Source of the DNA: Gracilimonas sp034520725 | Lineage (GTDB): Bacteria > Bacteroidota > Rhodothermia > Balneolales > Balneolaceae | DNA: 64,000 bases | Assembly: GCA_034520725.1 (NCBI GenBank) | Contig: JAXHNH010000003.1 | Span: 248,001 to 312,000, forward strand | Reading direction: 5' to 3' | Shown: in pieces, positions 45,021-54,918 of the stretch | How positions within the stretch are numbered: position 1 is the first letter of the stretch | How the letters are laid out: every line of letters starts with the position of its first letter | Translations under genes and position numbers: made by a program | Notes under the pieces: model-generated | The model's database searches: none | The model's input: only the letters and a program-made list of their open reading frames with translations | What the model was told of the DNA's origin: nothing

Positions 45021-45596
45021 ATGTCTCAGTTAACAAGAGATGAAAAGCAAAAGCAGAAGGACTTCGATGAGGAAATTATCCCTCATATGGATGCCTTGTA
45101 TAATTTTGCCCTACGGCTCACCACGGATCCAAATGACGCAGAAGATCTCGTGCAGGATACTATTGTAAAAGCATATCGATTTTTCAGCAGCTATGAAAAA
45201 GGGACCAATGCTAAGGCGTGGATGTTTCGTATCCTCAAGAATTCGTTTATTAATAACTATAGAAAAACATCAAAAAAACCTTCTCAGGTAGACTATGATG
45301 AAGTTTCATCCTATTATGAGTCCATAAGAGCTGAACGCACAGAAACTTCTGATCTTGAAAATCTAATGTTCAGAGAAATGATGGATGATGATCTGTCAAA
45401 TGCTCTGACCCGTTTGCCGGAAGATTTCAGAACGGTGGTACTTTTATGTGATGTGGAAGGCTATACTTATGAAGAGATCGCTAACATGCTGGATGTGCCG
45501 ATCGGGACTATTCGTTCAAGACTTCACCGTGGAAGAAACCTGTTAAAGACAGAGCTCCTCGAGTACGCTAAAAAACGCGGTTATACCGGCGATTAG
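45021..45596 (+). CDS. ECF-type sigma factor
   Basis: The protein has 191 residues. The sigma-2 region (DALYNFALRLTTDPNDAEDLVQDTIVKAYRFFSSYEKGTNAKAWMFRILKNSFIN) and sigma-4 region (LTRLPEDFRTVVLLCDVEGYTYEEIANMLDVPIGTIRSRLHRGR) are both complete; the segments are quoted only for location. Such ECF sigma factors redirect RNA polymerase to stress or envelope genes. A membrane anti-sigma gene would normally follow, but the next gene is on the opposite strand, four bases away. Regulation is therefore unknown. Confidence 0.95.
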   Translation: MSQLTRDEKQKQKDFDEEIIPHMDALYNFALRLTTDPNDAEDLVQDTIVKAYRFFSSYEKGTNAKAWMFRILKNSFINNYRKTSKKPSQVDYDEVSSYYESIRAERTETSDLENLMFREMMDDDLSNALTRLPEDFRTVVLLCDVEGYTYEEIANMLDVPIGTIRSRLHRGRNLLKTELLEYAKKRGYTGD

Positions 45597-45600
45597 TAAA

Positions 45601-46926
45601 CTACTTTTCCTTTTTAGATTTCTTCACCTTCATGGTAACACGCATCGTGGTGCCTTCATCCAACTCTGAACGCAACACGAAGATACTGCCCTTGTGATAT
45701 TCTTCAACGATCCGTTTGGTAAGGCTTAAGCCAAGTCCCCATCCTCTCTTTTTAGTGCTGAAGCCGGGTTTAAATATATTTTTAACGTTTTTTATCTCGA
45801 TGCCACTTCCGGAATCTTCAATGTCTATGATTACTTCATCTTCCTGAACCTTGGAGCTGATGGAGATATATCCACCTTCTTCTTTTTCTTTCATGGAATC
45901 CATGGCATTTTTGACAAGATTCTCAATAGCCCATTGAAACAATTCAGGATTGATCTTGACCATGGCTTTTGCTTTCAGATCTTTACGAACTTCGATAGAT
46001 TTGCTTAATCGTGGAAGTCTGCGTTCCATGTAGGCAGCAACCTGATCCAGTATAGGCTCAATAGCCATTTTTTGAAGTTCAGGTTCTGATCCGATCTTAC
46101 CAAAACGCTCGGCAACACCTCTTAGACGCTGCACATCCTTTTCGATCTCATTGGCAATATTGACGGCTGTTTCCTCATAGCGGTATTCATCCTTCAGAAG
46201 TTGAAGCCAGCCATATAAACTAGAAATGGGGGTTCCAAGCTGGTGAGCGGCCTCTTTGGCCATACCAACCCATAAATTAGATTGTTCTGAACGGGTGATA
46301 CTTCTGTAGGTTGTGTAACCTATACCCAATAAAAGCCCTAGTAACAGGATCTGTATATATGGAAAGAACCGAAGCATCTGAACAGTAGGGCTTTCCCCAT
46401 AATAGACATACTGATTAAGTTGACGATATTCGTCACCTATAGAAAATTGAAAAGGTTCATTAAGGCTTTTGAATTCCCGGATTAGCTCATCTCTATACGC
46501 TTCATTCTCAACTCTCGCAGTGTCAATATTCTTGTAGGCTATAATAAAATCACTTTCATCAAGGACCAGTGTTGGGATCTTAAAACGATCCTGAAGGATG
46601 ATCTCTTCCCGGACGAAGTCTGTAGAACTGCTGGTCGATTCTGCTTCTTCGAGTAAGGCAATAACACTGTCTGGCACCTCATCGATTTGCCTTAAGATAG
46701 AGATCGCTTCAAGCAGCATAGCTCCCGGCTGTTCATTGACCGGTTGACTCGTGAACTCAACGCCTTTTGTCCACAGTTCAACGCTGGCGCGTTCCTGCTC
46801 AATGATCTTGGTTACCAGGTATTGATTGTAAATAACAGATCCGATTCCCAGTGTGATGAGTAAAAAAACCAGGATGAGCTTTATTTTGTTAGCGGGAACG
46901 AACAGTTTCATAGGTAAAGAATACAC
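45601..46926 (-). CDS. Membrane sensor histidine kinase
   Basis: The protein has 441 residues. Helix 1 near residues 12-30, a periplasmic sensor part to about 185, helix 2 (FPYIQILLLGLLLGIGY), and then the kinase core. The H-box MAKEAAHQLGTPISSLYGWLQLL holds the phosphorylated His. N-box ENLVKNAMDSM and G-box DSGSGIEI, GWGLGLSLTKRI follow. No HAMP domain is obvious and no response regulator is adjacent. The signal is unknown. It converges with the ECF sigma gene. Confidence 0.9.
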   Translation of the reverse strand: MYSLPMKLFVPANKIKLILVFLLITLGIGSVIYNQYLVTKIIEQERASVELWTKGVEFTSQPVNEQPGAMLLEAISILRQIDEVPDSVIALLEEAESTSSSTDFVREEIILQDRFKIPTLVLDESDFIIAYKNIDTARVENEAYRDELIREFKSLNEPFQFSIGDEYRQLNQYVYYGESPTVQMLRFFPYIQILLLGLLLGIGYTTYRSITRSEQSNLWVGMAKEAAHQLGTPISSLYGWLQLLKDEYRYEETAVNIANEIEKDVQRLRGVAERFGKIGSEPELQKMAIEPILDQVAAYMERRLPRLSKSIEVRKDLKAKAMVKINPELFQWAIENLVKNAMDSMKEKEEGGYISISSKVQEDEVIIDIEDSGSGIEIKNVKNIFKPGFSTKKRGWGLGLSLTKRIVEEYHKGSIFVLRSELDEGTTMRVTMKVKKSKKEK

Positions 46927-46962
46927 CTATTGTTGAAAAATAGAAAGGTATGGAAGAAAAAA

Positions 46963-46988
46963 GCCTTCCGTTTCAGTGAAAGGAAGGC
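46963..46988 (-). terminator. Terminator of clpX
   Basis: GCCTTCC (46963-46969) pairs with GGAAGGC (46982-46988), with an inner TTTC/GAAA pair. On the minus strand a T-rich run follows; it lies after the clpX stop. Confidence 0.8.
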
Positions 46989-47004
46989 CGCTCATGAATT
47001 CATT

Positions 47005-48258
47005 TTAAGCGGAAGCTTTTTGTTTTTCATATACAGGTGGAGCCTGTTTTTCAATAGTCTCTCTTGTGATCACGCACTTTGAGATGTTATTCATTGAAGG
47101 CAGGGTGAACATGATATCAAGCATGGATGCCTCCATGATAGATCTTAAGCCACGCGCTCCTGTTTTTCGTGTTTTAGCCCGCTTTACGATTCCCTTGAGA
47201 GCTTCTTCCTCAAATTCCAGTTCCACATCTTCCATCTTAAAAAGCTTGGTATATTGCTTAACAAGAGCATTTTTTGGTGTGGTAAGAATGTCGAGCATAG
47301 CATCATCCGATAGCTCATGGAGTCCCGAAATAACAGGCAGTCTACCGATCAATTCAGGTATCAGTCCGTAATGTTGCAGATCTTCAGGTTCAACACGGGT
47401 AAAGATCTCCGGATCGTCCTTGTCAAATTTTACCTGCTTATTGGTGTGAAAACCCATGACGCTGGTTGAAAGTCGCTTGGCTATAATGTCTTCAAGTCCC
47501 GAAAAGGCTCCGCCACAGATAAAGAGAATATTTGCCGTATCCAGCTGGATGAAACTCTGTTCAGGATGTTTTCGCCCACCCTTTGGTGGAATATTAGCGA
47601 CAGTCCCTTCTAAAATCTTCAATAAGGCCTGCTGTACACCTTCTCCGCTTACATCGCGGGTAATGGATGGGTTATCACTCTTACGGGCTACTTTGTCCAC
47701 CTCGTCGATATATACAATACCTCGCTTGGCTCGTTCCACGTCGTAGTCGGCTGCCTGAAGCAGGTTACTTAAAATACTTTCAACATCTTCGCCAACATAA
47801 CCGGCCTCAGTGAGAACCGTTGCATCAGCGATAGTGAACGGAACATCAATGACTCTTGCCAGAGTACGCGCAAGGAGTGTTTTACCACTTCCTGTTGGAC
47901 CCAAGAGCATGATGTTGGATTTTTCGATCTGAGTATCATCGATCTCAGAATTATCACCTGAAATTCTCTTGTAATGGTTATATACGGCTACTGATAGAGT
48001 TTTCTTCGCCAGTTCCTGACCGATGACATAATCGTCGAGCTTGTTCTTGATCTCGACCGGCTTTAACATCGGTTTATAGCTTTTTTCCCTTCGGCGTGCC
48101 AGTGAAGCCAAGTCACTTTCAATGATACTTGATGCATCTTCCACGCAGCGGTCACAAATATAGACTCCGGGACCGGCAACCATGCTGTTCACTTCCAGAC
48201 TGGAGCGACTGCAAAATGAACAGTGTACAATATCGCTGTTTTTATCTTTATCGCTCAT
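47005..48258 (-). CDS. clpX: ATP-dependent Clp protease ATP-binding subunit ClpX
   Basis: The protein has 417 residues. The zinc-binding domain CSFCSRSSLEV...CDRC (residues 14-38), Walker A LLGPTGSGKTLLA, Walker B GIVYIDEVDK, the IGF-like loop near residues 260-285 and the sensor-2 GARGLRSIME are all complete. It unfolds tagged proteins and passes them to ClpP, whose gene is 28 bases upstream. The order tig-clpP-clpX is the usual one. Followed by a terminator. Confidence 0.97.
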   Translation of the reverse strand: MSDKDKNSDIVHCSFCSRSSLEVNSMVAGPGVYICDRCVEDASSIIESDLASLARRREKSYKPMLKPVEIKNKLDDYVIGQELAKKTLSVAVYNHYKRISGDNSEIDDTQIEKSNIMLLGPTGSGKTLLARTLARVIDVPFTIADATVLTEAGYVGEDVESILSNLLQAADYDVERAKRGIVYIDEVDKVARKSDNPSITRDVSGEGVQQALLKILEGTVANIPPKGGRKHPEQSFIQLDTANILFICGGAFSGLEDIIAKRLSTSVMGFHTNKQVKFDKDDPEIFTRVEPEDLQHYGLIPELIGRLPVISGLHELSDDAMLDILTTPKNALVKQYTKLFKMEDVELEFEEEALKGIVKRAKTRKTGARGLRSIMEASMLDIMFTLPSMNNISKCVITRETIEKQAPPVYEKQKASA

Positions 48259-48286
48259 AACAAGCTTAACTTAATGAAAATGCCGA

Positions 48287-48943
48287 TTATTTTGAATTTT
48301 TACTGGTCTTAGCAATCAGGTTATCAACTAAACCGTAATCTACGGCTTCCTGAGCGGTCATCCACTTGTTTCGGTCAGAGTCTTCCATGATCTGCTCTAT
48401 AGTCTGATCACTGTGGTCTGCCAGAATCTGGCTAAGCTCTTTTTTGATGCGGATGATCTCTCTCGCCTCTATCTCAATATCACTTGCCTGTCCCTGTGTG
48501 CCACCTAGGGGTTGGTGAATCATTACACGAGCATGTGGCAATACGCTGCGCTTACCTTTAGTACCAGCAGTTAGAAGTACAGCACCCATGCTGGCAGCCA
48601 TTCCCATACAGGTAGTGGCTACATCACATTTAATGTGCTGCATGGTGTCATATATCGCCAAGCCGGCAGATACCACACCACCCGGGCTGTTGATATAAAA
48701 CTGAATATCTTTTTCAGGATCTTCACTTTCCAGGAAAAGGAGCTGAGCCGTGATAGAACTTGCAACCGCATCATTAACCGGTGTACCCAGGATCACAATA
48801 CGATCCTTAAGCAGTCTCGAGTAGATATCGTATGCTCTTTCACCGCGACTTGTGGTCTCAACGACCATAGGAACGAGGTTGTTCTGAATAGGTTGAACAG
48901 AATCTAAATTCGGGTCTTCGAAAAGCGGTTGCTTGGTAATCAT
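48287..48943 (-). CDS. clpP: ATP-dependent Clp protease proteolytic subunit
   Basis: The protein has 218 residues. The catalytic serine lies in MGMAASMGAVLL, the His in ARVMIHQPLGG, and the Asp is in the DRNKWM segment region, giving the full S-H-D triad. RIVILGTPVNDAVASSITAQLLFLESEDP is the standard entry. It forms the tetradecamer that degrades substrates delivered by ClpX. Between tig and clpX. Confidence 0.97.
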   Translation of the reverse strand: MITKQPLFEDPNLDSVQPIQNNLVPMVVETTSRGERAYDIYSRLLKDRIVILGTPVNDAVASSITAQLLFLESEDPEKDIQFYINSPGGVVSAGLAIYDTMQHIKCDVATTCMGMAASMGAVLLTAGTKGKRSVLPHARVMIHQPLGGTQGQASDIEIEAREIIRIKKELSQILADHSDQTIEQIMEDSDRNKWMTAQEAVDYGLVDNLIAKTSKNSK

Positions 48944-48960
48944 ATTATTCGGTGTATAGG

Positions 48961-50256
48961 TTATTTATTCTTTTTGTCTTTCTTTTCCTGCTGCTCGCGG
49001 TATTCGTCTTTGCCCATTTCATTGATCTTCACTTTATCCTGCAGAACATCGAATACTTTGTTTTCCCGAATACTGCTACGCAGTTGTTCAAGCATTTGGG
49101 GCTGCTGTGCATAATATTGCTTCAGCTGGTCGGCCGGCACTCCATAGCGCGCTGCTTCTACAGCCAAATGCTCATCGATATCTTCGGGTTTTATTTCGAT
49201 ATCTTCAAATGTTTCTTGCAGTTTTTGACTAATGAATGACCACTTGGCTTCGCGAACGGCGCGATCTCTCATCCCAGCTTTATACTGTTCTGCGTTAAAG
49301 TTCTCAGGCAGTTCTCCACCTTGCTTTTGTTTCAGCTGATCAACGTAGGATCCCTGAATTTGAGCTACGAATGTTTCCGGAACTTCAAAGTCATGTTCTT
49401 CAACAAGAGCATCCGCAACATCATTCTTGAATAGGTCATCTGCAGTCTGATCATAATATTCCTGCATGCGGCTTTTGATGTAGCTTTTAAATTGTTCTTC
49501 ATCTTCAGCTTCGCCGTTACTTTGGCTTTCGATCAGCTCATCATTAAGCTCTGCCTTGTTCAGCTTTTGTACTTTCTTGATGGTAACGCGGAAGCGATCT
49601 TTTTCGTCTCCCTCACCCAGCTCCATTTCAACAACATCACCGGGTTTTTTGCCGGAGAGTTCTTTTTTGAATTCAGCTGCTCCATCCTGACGCAAGTCGA
49701 TCTCTTGTCCTTCGTCAACATCGCCTTTGACAGGATTTCCTTTCTCATCAAGCGTTTCCACGTCAACGATCAGTTTGGATTCGTCTGTGGCCGCCTCATC
49801 AACATTTTCCCAATTTCCCTCGCGTTCAAGCGTACGTTCAATTTCTTCCTCAACCTCTTCATCAGTCACATCATGGACCATGCGATTTACTTTGATCTTT
49901 GAAAGATCTTTGACTTCGATCTCAGGCTTGGAACCGATCTTGAATTTCACTTCAAGCTCGTCGTTTTCCCAGGTAAAGTCTACCATTTCAGTCTCACCAA
50001 TTGGCTCGTACTCAGGCACAACTTCTTTTTCAAAGATCTTCTGAACAATGTTACTGATCTCTTCTTGTTCGATCTCTTTACCAAAACGCTTTTTGATCAT
50101 CCCCATTGGGACTTTACCCGGACGGAACCCAGGAAGCTGAATTTGGTCTTTATACTTTTTATAGGCTTTGTCGAAATCTTCCTGAAGGTCTTCTCTTTTT
50201 GCTTTCAGGGTTACTTCTTTATCGACAGATGTGAGCTCTTCTACAGAAATATCCAC
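48961..50256 (-). CDS. tig: Trigger factor
   Basis: The protein has 431 residues. N-terminal ribosome-binding domain with GFRPGKVPMGMIKKRFG (signature GFRxGxxP), a central FKBP-like part that is reduced (about 150-240, ELSGKKPGDVVEMEL), and a helical C-terminal arm with the QLKQKQGGEL loop. It chaperones nascent chains. The FKBP loop residues are only partly conserved, as usual in Bacteroidota. First gene of tig-clpP-clpX. Confidence 0.95.
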   Translation of the reverse strand: MDISVEELTSVDKEVTLKAKREDLQEDFDKAYKKYKDQIQLPGFRPGKVPMGMIKKRFGKEIEQEEISNIVQKIFEKEVVPEYEPIGETEMVDFTWENDELEVKFKIGSKPEIEVKDLSKIKVNRMVHDVTDEEVEEEIERTLEREGNWENVDEAATDESKLIVDVETLDEKGNPVKGDVDEGQEIDLRQDGAAEFKKELSGKKPGDVVEMELGEGDEKDRFRVTIKKVQKLNKAELNDELIESQSNGEAEDEEQFKSYIKSRMQEYYDQTADDLFKNDVADALVEEHDFEVPETFVAQIQGSYVDQLKQKQGGELPENFNAEQYKAGMRDRAVREAKWSFISQKLQETFEDIEIKPEDIDEHLAVEAARYGVPADQLKQYYAQQPQMLEQLRSSIRENKVFDVLQDKVKINEMGKDEYREQQEKKDKKNK

Positions 50257-50322
50257 GTGATCTCCGCTTTATTTATTTTATTCAGTAAATGAACAGGATT
50301 TCAATTAAAATTGGGAAGGAAG

Positions 50323-50406
50323 TACGAGAGGGGGGACTCGAACCCCCACATCGGTTAAGATACTAGATCCTAAATCTAGCGCGTCTACCAATTCCGCCAC
50401 TCTCGC
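50323..50406 (-). tRNA. tRNA-Leu (anticodon TAG)
   Basis: An 84-base class II tRNA. The acceptor strand GCGAGAG (50406 inward) pairs with CTCTCGT with one G-T pair at the end, D arm AATTGGTAGACGC, anticodon loop TTTAGGA with TAG, a long variable arm, and T arm GGTTCGAGTCC. No CCA is encoded. It is 66 bases upstream of tig on the same strand. Confidence 0.95.
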
Positions 50407-50544
50407 AAAATTCAGAGCTTGCAAAGATAAGACTTTCCTCCTCTGAATTCAAACTTATTGTAAATAAATTGCTTTGTGGTTCAACAAAAATGGTAGAAAA
50501 TAGGAGTGGAAATTGGTTATTGAATGTTTGAATTTTAAATCACT

Positions 50545-50887
50545 ATGTATAGAAATCTCCGCCTGCTTTACGTAACTACATCCGATAAAAAAGAAGCCCG
50601 ATATATTGGGCGTGCTCTCATTGAAGAAAATCTCGCTGCCTGTGTGAATATCATTGATGGAATGAATTCCATGTATAAATGGAAGGGTGAGATACAGGAA
50701 GATGCTGAATGTATTCTGATCGTGAAAACGCATTTCTCCAAGAGTTAAACGTGCAACCCGCCTGATCAAGGATATTCACAGTTATGAGGTGCCATGTGTG
50801 GTCTCACTCACCATTACCGAGGATGAGGGCAATGAAGAATACCTGGATTGGCTAGAGGTCAACTCCAAACAACCTTTTGAGATATAG
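50545..50887 (+). pseudogene. cutA: CutA-like divalent-cation tolerance protein, frameshifted
   Basis: The first 65 codons read LRLLYVTTSDKKEARYIGRALIEENLAACVNII and MYKWKGEIQEDAECILIVKT, the CutA1 fold with the conserved CVN and YKWKGEI motifs. The rest continues in the next frame from about 50738: RATRLIKDIHSYEVPCVVSLTI and the C-terminal YLDWL, ending at 50887. One base was lost near 50735. Corrected length is about 114 residues, normal. CutA1 is a trimeric protein related in fold to P-II; its role in copper tolerance is debated. Confidence 0.85.
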
Positions 50888-51027
50888 TGCTTTTCATGTG
50901 TAGAATTTAAATCTATACGTTGAGATAGATCTGCCTGTTATCTAAAGATATTTTGTAACATTGAAATAATTGCAAACTCTTTCATTAGGTGAAATCAGAT
51001 AATCGGGCAGTATAATTGATATTAATT

Positions 51028-53377
51028 ATGATGGTAAGAGCGGGGTTCATTTTTAGCTTTTTATTAATGGTGATGAGTTTTATAGAACTAAATGCGCAAA
51101 CAGTGATAAAAGAAGAGCTAAGATATGATGAGATTGAATATTCAGAAGTTTATTTAAATACCGCCACAAGGGATAAGCTTCCCATTGAATGGTATCAGAG
51201 ATTCCGTTTTTTCCCTAAAATTTCCGGTGAATTAAAGGTTGCGCTATTTAAGGCTTTTAGTTTTGAAGAACCAATAAATGAAGAAGCTTTTTTCGAAGTA
51301 TTTATAAACAGTGAAAGCAGTAAGAAATACGTTACAATTCCCATTTCTGATCTTTTAGGGGATCCTATTCAAAATGCGCTTCATTTTCGTGAACAATCGC
51401 AATGGTTTTTTATATGGAAGTGCTCCATTTAATTTTGAAACAACGCTTGAAAAGCCTGAGGATGGAGCTGATGCAACCGTGTTATTAAATCATTCCTATG
51501 ATTCTGAGTTTTTAGGATATGATTGTAGCAGGTGCTGTCCATGTAAGCCACTCTATAATTATACCTATACAGGTGAAATAACAAACCAAAACTTAGGTGA
51601 TAATACGACTATAGCTGCCAGCGCTTATGATTGGGGCAAAGAATTTGACTTTCCAGAGGGCAAGTATCTTAGAATCTATAGAAGTTTCTTTAAATTTGAT
51701 TTTAGCAAGTTTACGCTACATTCATCTTTCATTAATAATGCAATATTGGACTTTTGGGGAACAGGATCAAAGGTTGACCCAGAAGGGCCCTATGGTTTTA
51801 AGTTTCATTTATCACCAGTGACTAACAATTGGTCTGAGTATGATGTTACTTGGTCAAATCAGCCAACAGTATCCCAGTCTATAGCCACCTTAAAAAACCC
51901 AAAAACTCAGTCATATGGGTATGCTTGAACAATATCAGGTTTCAGTAAAAAATTTGGTGAAGACATGGGTCGCAAATCCAGAATATAATTATGGCCTTCG
52001 ATTAAGCCTAGAAGAAGAGGAAGCAAATTTGGAGTTAGATTATGGATCCAATCGAAAGAGAATTATGATAGCAGGAAGTGATGAAGGAGGACCGAATCCT
52101 TTTGACACAAAAGTAGATATACAATTCGCAAACCCTAATTATAATCCTCAAAATTTTACAATTGATGCCGGGCATGTAGAGCCGAGTGACACCGTTTTGG
52201 TGGCCTTGAATAATGGGAATACACGACGACCGGTAGCTATTGGGGGTAGATCTGAAACATTCAGGGTAGATGGCGACTCGATTGATGGTTTCGTGCTTCC
52301 ATTTGAAGATCGTTTTAAGAATACTACAAACCGCCCAATAGCTTACTTGGGTGAAGAACAAATACAGGCTTTTATCTATATAGGAGAGAAAAAAGAGGAG
52401 ATGAAAATTTCGTTAGAAATGCCTGAACAGGATGAATTATGGCCTTCCATTCCAGTTGGCGGAGCAAATGCTGCTTTCGATTTTTCACAAGTGGAATCTG
52501 TACTGAATAATATTCAGGTTGAGGTTACCCGGAATGAAGAGCTAATTCCGAACCAACCCGTAATTATTCAGGCCCAATGGATAGGGGGTTCCGGTGGTCA
52601 TTTTCATGATGGAAATAATGACACGAAAAATCCCCCATCAGATCGGCTTGGAATTATCACAAATATAGAAACGGCTGATTCGGCCTCAGGGATAATAAAT
52701 ACTGTTACGAATACGGAAGGAAGGTTGAACTTGCGTTATCGTACTCCCAGTTTGGCGGAGAAATAAAGCTTATTGCAAAAACAGTAAATACCAGCGGAGA
52801 CACGCTGCGGGCTGAGAGCCAATTTACCGTTGGGGTGCCCAATTTGGTATTATTACCGGATGGTGACAACTACGAAAAAGTAGGAGGAACACCCTCCCAT
52901 TACGGGCCGAGAGTGGATGGAGCTTATTCAGAGTATCACGAACCCGACAACAACCACTATGCCACAGAAGCTTTCAGGGATAGTTTGATCGCTATTGCAA
53001 ATGCCTGGGCAGATTCTGTGGCAAATGATTCTACTTTGGATAATCGCCAAACTCCCCTGAATATTAATGACATAAGCTTGCCAAATGGGGGTAGGTTTGA
53101 TGTTTTCGGTTCCTGGAATGCTCCGCATAGAACGCATCGTTTAGGAAGAGATGCGGATATACGAACAAGGAGAGGCTTACCCATTGGAAGAAATCGAAAT
53201 GGGGTATTATTAAGTAGAGTAGTAATAGCCGGAGAAGAACAATTTATTAATACTGACTTTGAGAATTTATGTATCGAAAAGGGAGCAAATCCATCCCCTG
53301 GTGTGCACTTTAGTATCGAAGATGGACAAAGAGTAGGAGAGTCATTACGATGTATATTTTTATTAAAAAGATTTTAG
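51028..53377 (+). pseudogene. Large secreted protein: DNRLRE-like domain plus M15-like peptidase domain, frameshifted
   Basis: The start at 51028 leads into a signal peptide (FSFLLMVMSFIELNAQ). After a frame change near 51390, a DNRLRE-like jelly-roll (KYLRIYRSFFKFDFSKF, NAILDFWGTGSK, NWSEYDVTWSNQP) follows; further changes near 51925 and 52757 lead through an Ig-like region (VPNLVLLPDGDNY) to a C-terminal part with NDISLPNGGRFDV, HRTHRLGRDADI and GVHFSIED, a pattern like the zinc site of M15/M74-type peptidases. It may act on cell-wall or secreted substrates. A paralogous C-terminal half is found at 54655-54895. Joined length is about 780 residues. Confidence 0.6.
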
Positions 53378-54277
53378 GACAACTGAGTTTATTCACCCTT
53401 TTGTGTCTCAACATTTTAGCTCAAGACATCAATGAAGAAGTGACTTATAATGAGGAGAAAGGTATTTTTTCTATACGGTACTTGAGTAGCATAGACAGTG
53501 TTTATTATACAGTTCCATTTTTTCCTGGAGATAAAATAAAGCCTAATTTGAAAGGAGAAATTATGTATAACAAAGACTCGAATATATATACCTATAACTA
53601 CTATTTATCAAATAGTACCCAATCAAAGAGGGAAATCTATGTATTTCTGATCCCACTAGAACAAATTACCATTTGAGAAAATAGAAGTTCCAAATGATAC
53701 TTGGACTGGAAGCTATTTAAAAAGATTTGAAGGCATAAGATGGGTTAATAGTAAAAGTCGATCTGATACACTGGGAGTACTACCAGGAAGAGCAGTCGAT
53801 GGAAGTTTTTTACTCTCAAGTCAAAGCCCTCCAAGAATAATTGAAGCAAAAATAAGTAGCTATCAAAACTTAGGTAATACCCCGGATGAAGGGCCCACTG
53901 GAAAAATGAGATCAATAGTGGATTCATTGTTTACAGCTACAGAAGCTTATTATGAGAAAACAATAGGACCTTCTTCTAATAGTACAGATTTAAGTAAAGA
54001 AATATTGTTGAAAAGGCTAAACTCATATGTTTCAATATCCTGCAATGAATTAGGCTGGATTACCAACCAAGGCATCTGCAACAGCCTGGAGGTGAAACTG
54101 CGGAATGTGGAACGGTACCTGGAGAACGAAAAACCCAAACAGGCCGCAAATGCATTGAATGCTTTCCTTAAAGAGGTTGAGGCCCAAAAAGATAAAGCCC
54201 TGAGTTCCGAGGCGTATGCTTTACTGTATTTTAACGGGCAATATTTGCTGGAAAAACTGAAGGCTAATGAAAATTGA
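53350..54277 (+). pseudogene. Secreted protein with C-terminal FIMAH-like domain, one frameshift
   Basis: The start at 53350 overlaps the previous gene by 28 bases and gives a signal peptide (LFTLLCLNILAQ). A one-base change near 53671 links the N-terminal part to a second frame that runs to 54277. The tail (residues about 235-305) reads NELGWITNQGICNSLEVKLRNVERYL and EAQKDKALSSEAYALLYFN, the FIMAH-like helical module. The same architecture, without frameshift, is at 54919-55743. Function is unknown; FIMAH modules occur in secreted enzymes and surface proteins. Confidence 0.6.
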
Positions 54278-54431
54278 AGTTACCCAAGATAATTTTGGAG
54301 ATAGTTTAATTTACACTTTCGAAGATTGGTCATTTGGAGTGGAAAGCTATACCTCCTGTATTGGAAGTCAGATTATTTGTAACAGACTTCAGGTAAAATT
54401 AAAGAATGTTAAAGAGCAATTCGAAGACTAA
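54267..54431 (+). CDS. Short remnant of a FIMAH-like domain
   Basis: This 54-codon frame starts inside the last codons of the previous gene. Its second half reads SYTSCIGSQIICNRLQVKLKNVKEQFED, matching the ICNSLxxKLxNV core of the FIMAH-like domains of both neighbours but lacking their last helix. It appears to be the tail of a third paralogue left by recombination. Whether it is translated is unknown. Confidence 0.45.
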   Translation: MKIEVTQDNFGDSLIYTFEDWSFGVESYTSCIGSQIICNRLQVKLKNVKEQFED

Positions 54432-54448
54432 CCAAAAGGGAAAATTAC

Positions 54449-54895
54449 ATGAAGAGAAGAAAAATATATTTGGCGGTTATCTTCATTTTTGTTTTATCGT
54501 TTGAGTTTGCTCAGGCCCAAACACAGCCGGATACTTCCCACGCTTTTCTTGATGATTTTCCAAGTCACATCAGCAATTCGGATTCATTAGGAATCGAAAT
54601 CACAATAAAGCAGTACAGACTGTTTCTGAATCAAACCAGGTATATACTTAGAATAAATGATATAAGCTTGCCAAGTGGAGGCTTATTTGATGTAAAAAAA
54701 TCAAATTATTGGAGCACTCCTCATAAAGAACACAGAACGGGCAAGCAAGCTGACATTGGTGTGAAAGGCATAGATAAAAAAAATGAATGTGTAGATATCT
54801 CAGAAGACATTATAGTTCCCCTAATAAAAGAGAACACTGGAAATAAGTTGCTAATACATCGTGGTTCGTCCGCCCATTACCATATTCGATATTAA
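54449..54895 (+). CDS. Chimeric secreted protein: leader of the 55765 paralogue joined to an M15-like peptidase tail
   Basis: The protein has 148 residues. The first part, a signal peptide and then AQTQPDTSHAFLDDFPSHI, is nearly identical at DNA level to the gene at 55765 (54512-54565 against 55828-55881, one mismatch in 54). After a frame change near 54597 the similarity to that gene continues in a shifted frame up to about 54645. From 54655 the sequence switches to the M15-like tail (INDISLPSGGLFDV, HKEHRTGKQADIGV, SAHYHIRY) also found at 53061-53330. It is thus a product of recombination between neighbours. Zinc ligands H..HR.G..AD..HYH are kept. Confidence 0.6.
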   Translation: MKRRKIYLAVIFIFVLSFEFAQAQTQPDTSHAFLDDFPSHISNSDSLGIEITIKQYRLFLNQTRYILRINDISLPSGGLFDVKKSNYWSTPHKEHRTGKQADIGVKGIDKKNECVDISEDIIVPLIKENTGNKLLIHRGSSAHYHIRY

Positions 54896-54918
54896 TTAAT
54901 TTAATAAGTTGAGAAATT

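Noticed and set aside
45021..46926. Sigma factor and histidine kinase as one signalling pair
   Set aside because: They lie on opposite strands and converge; no shared promoter or partner gene is visible.
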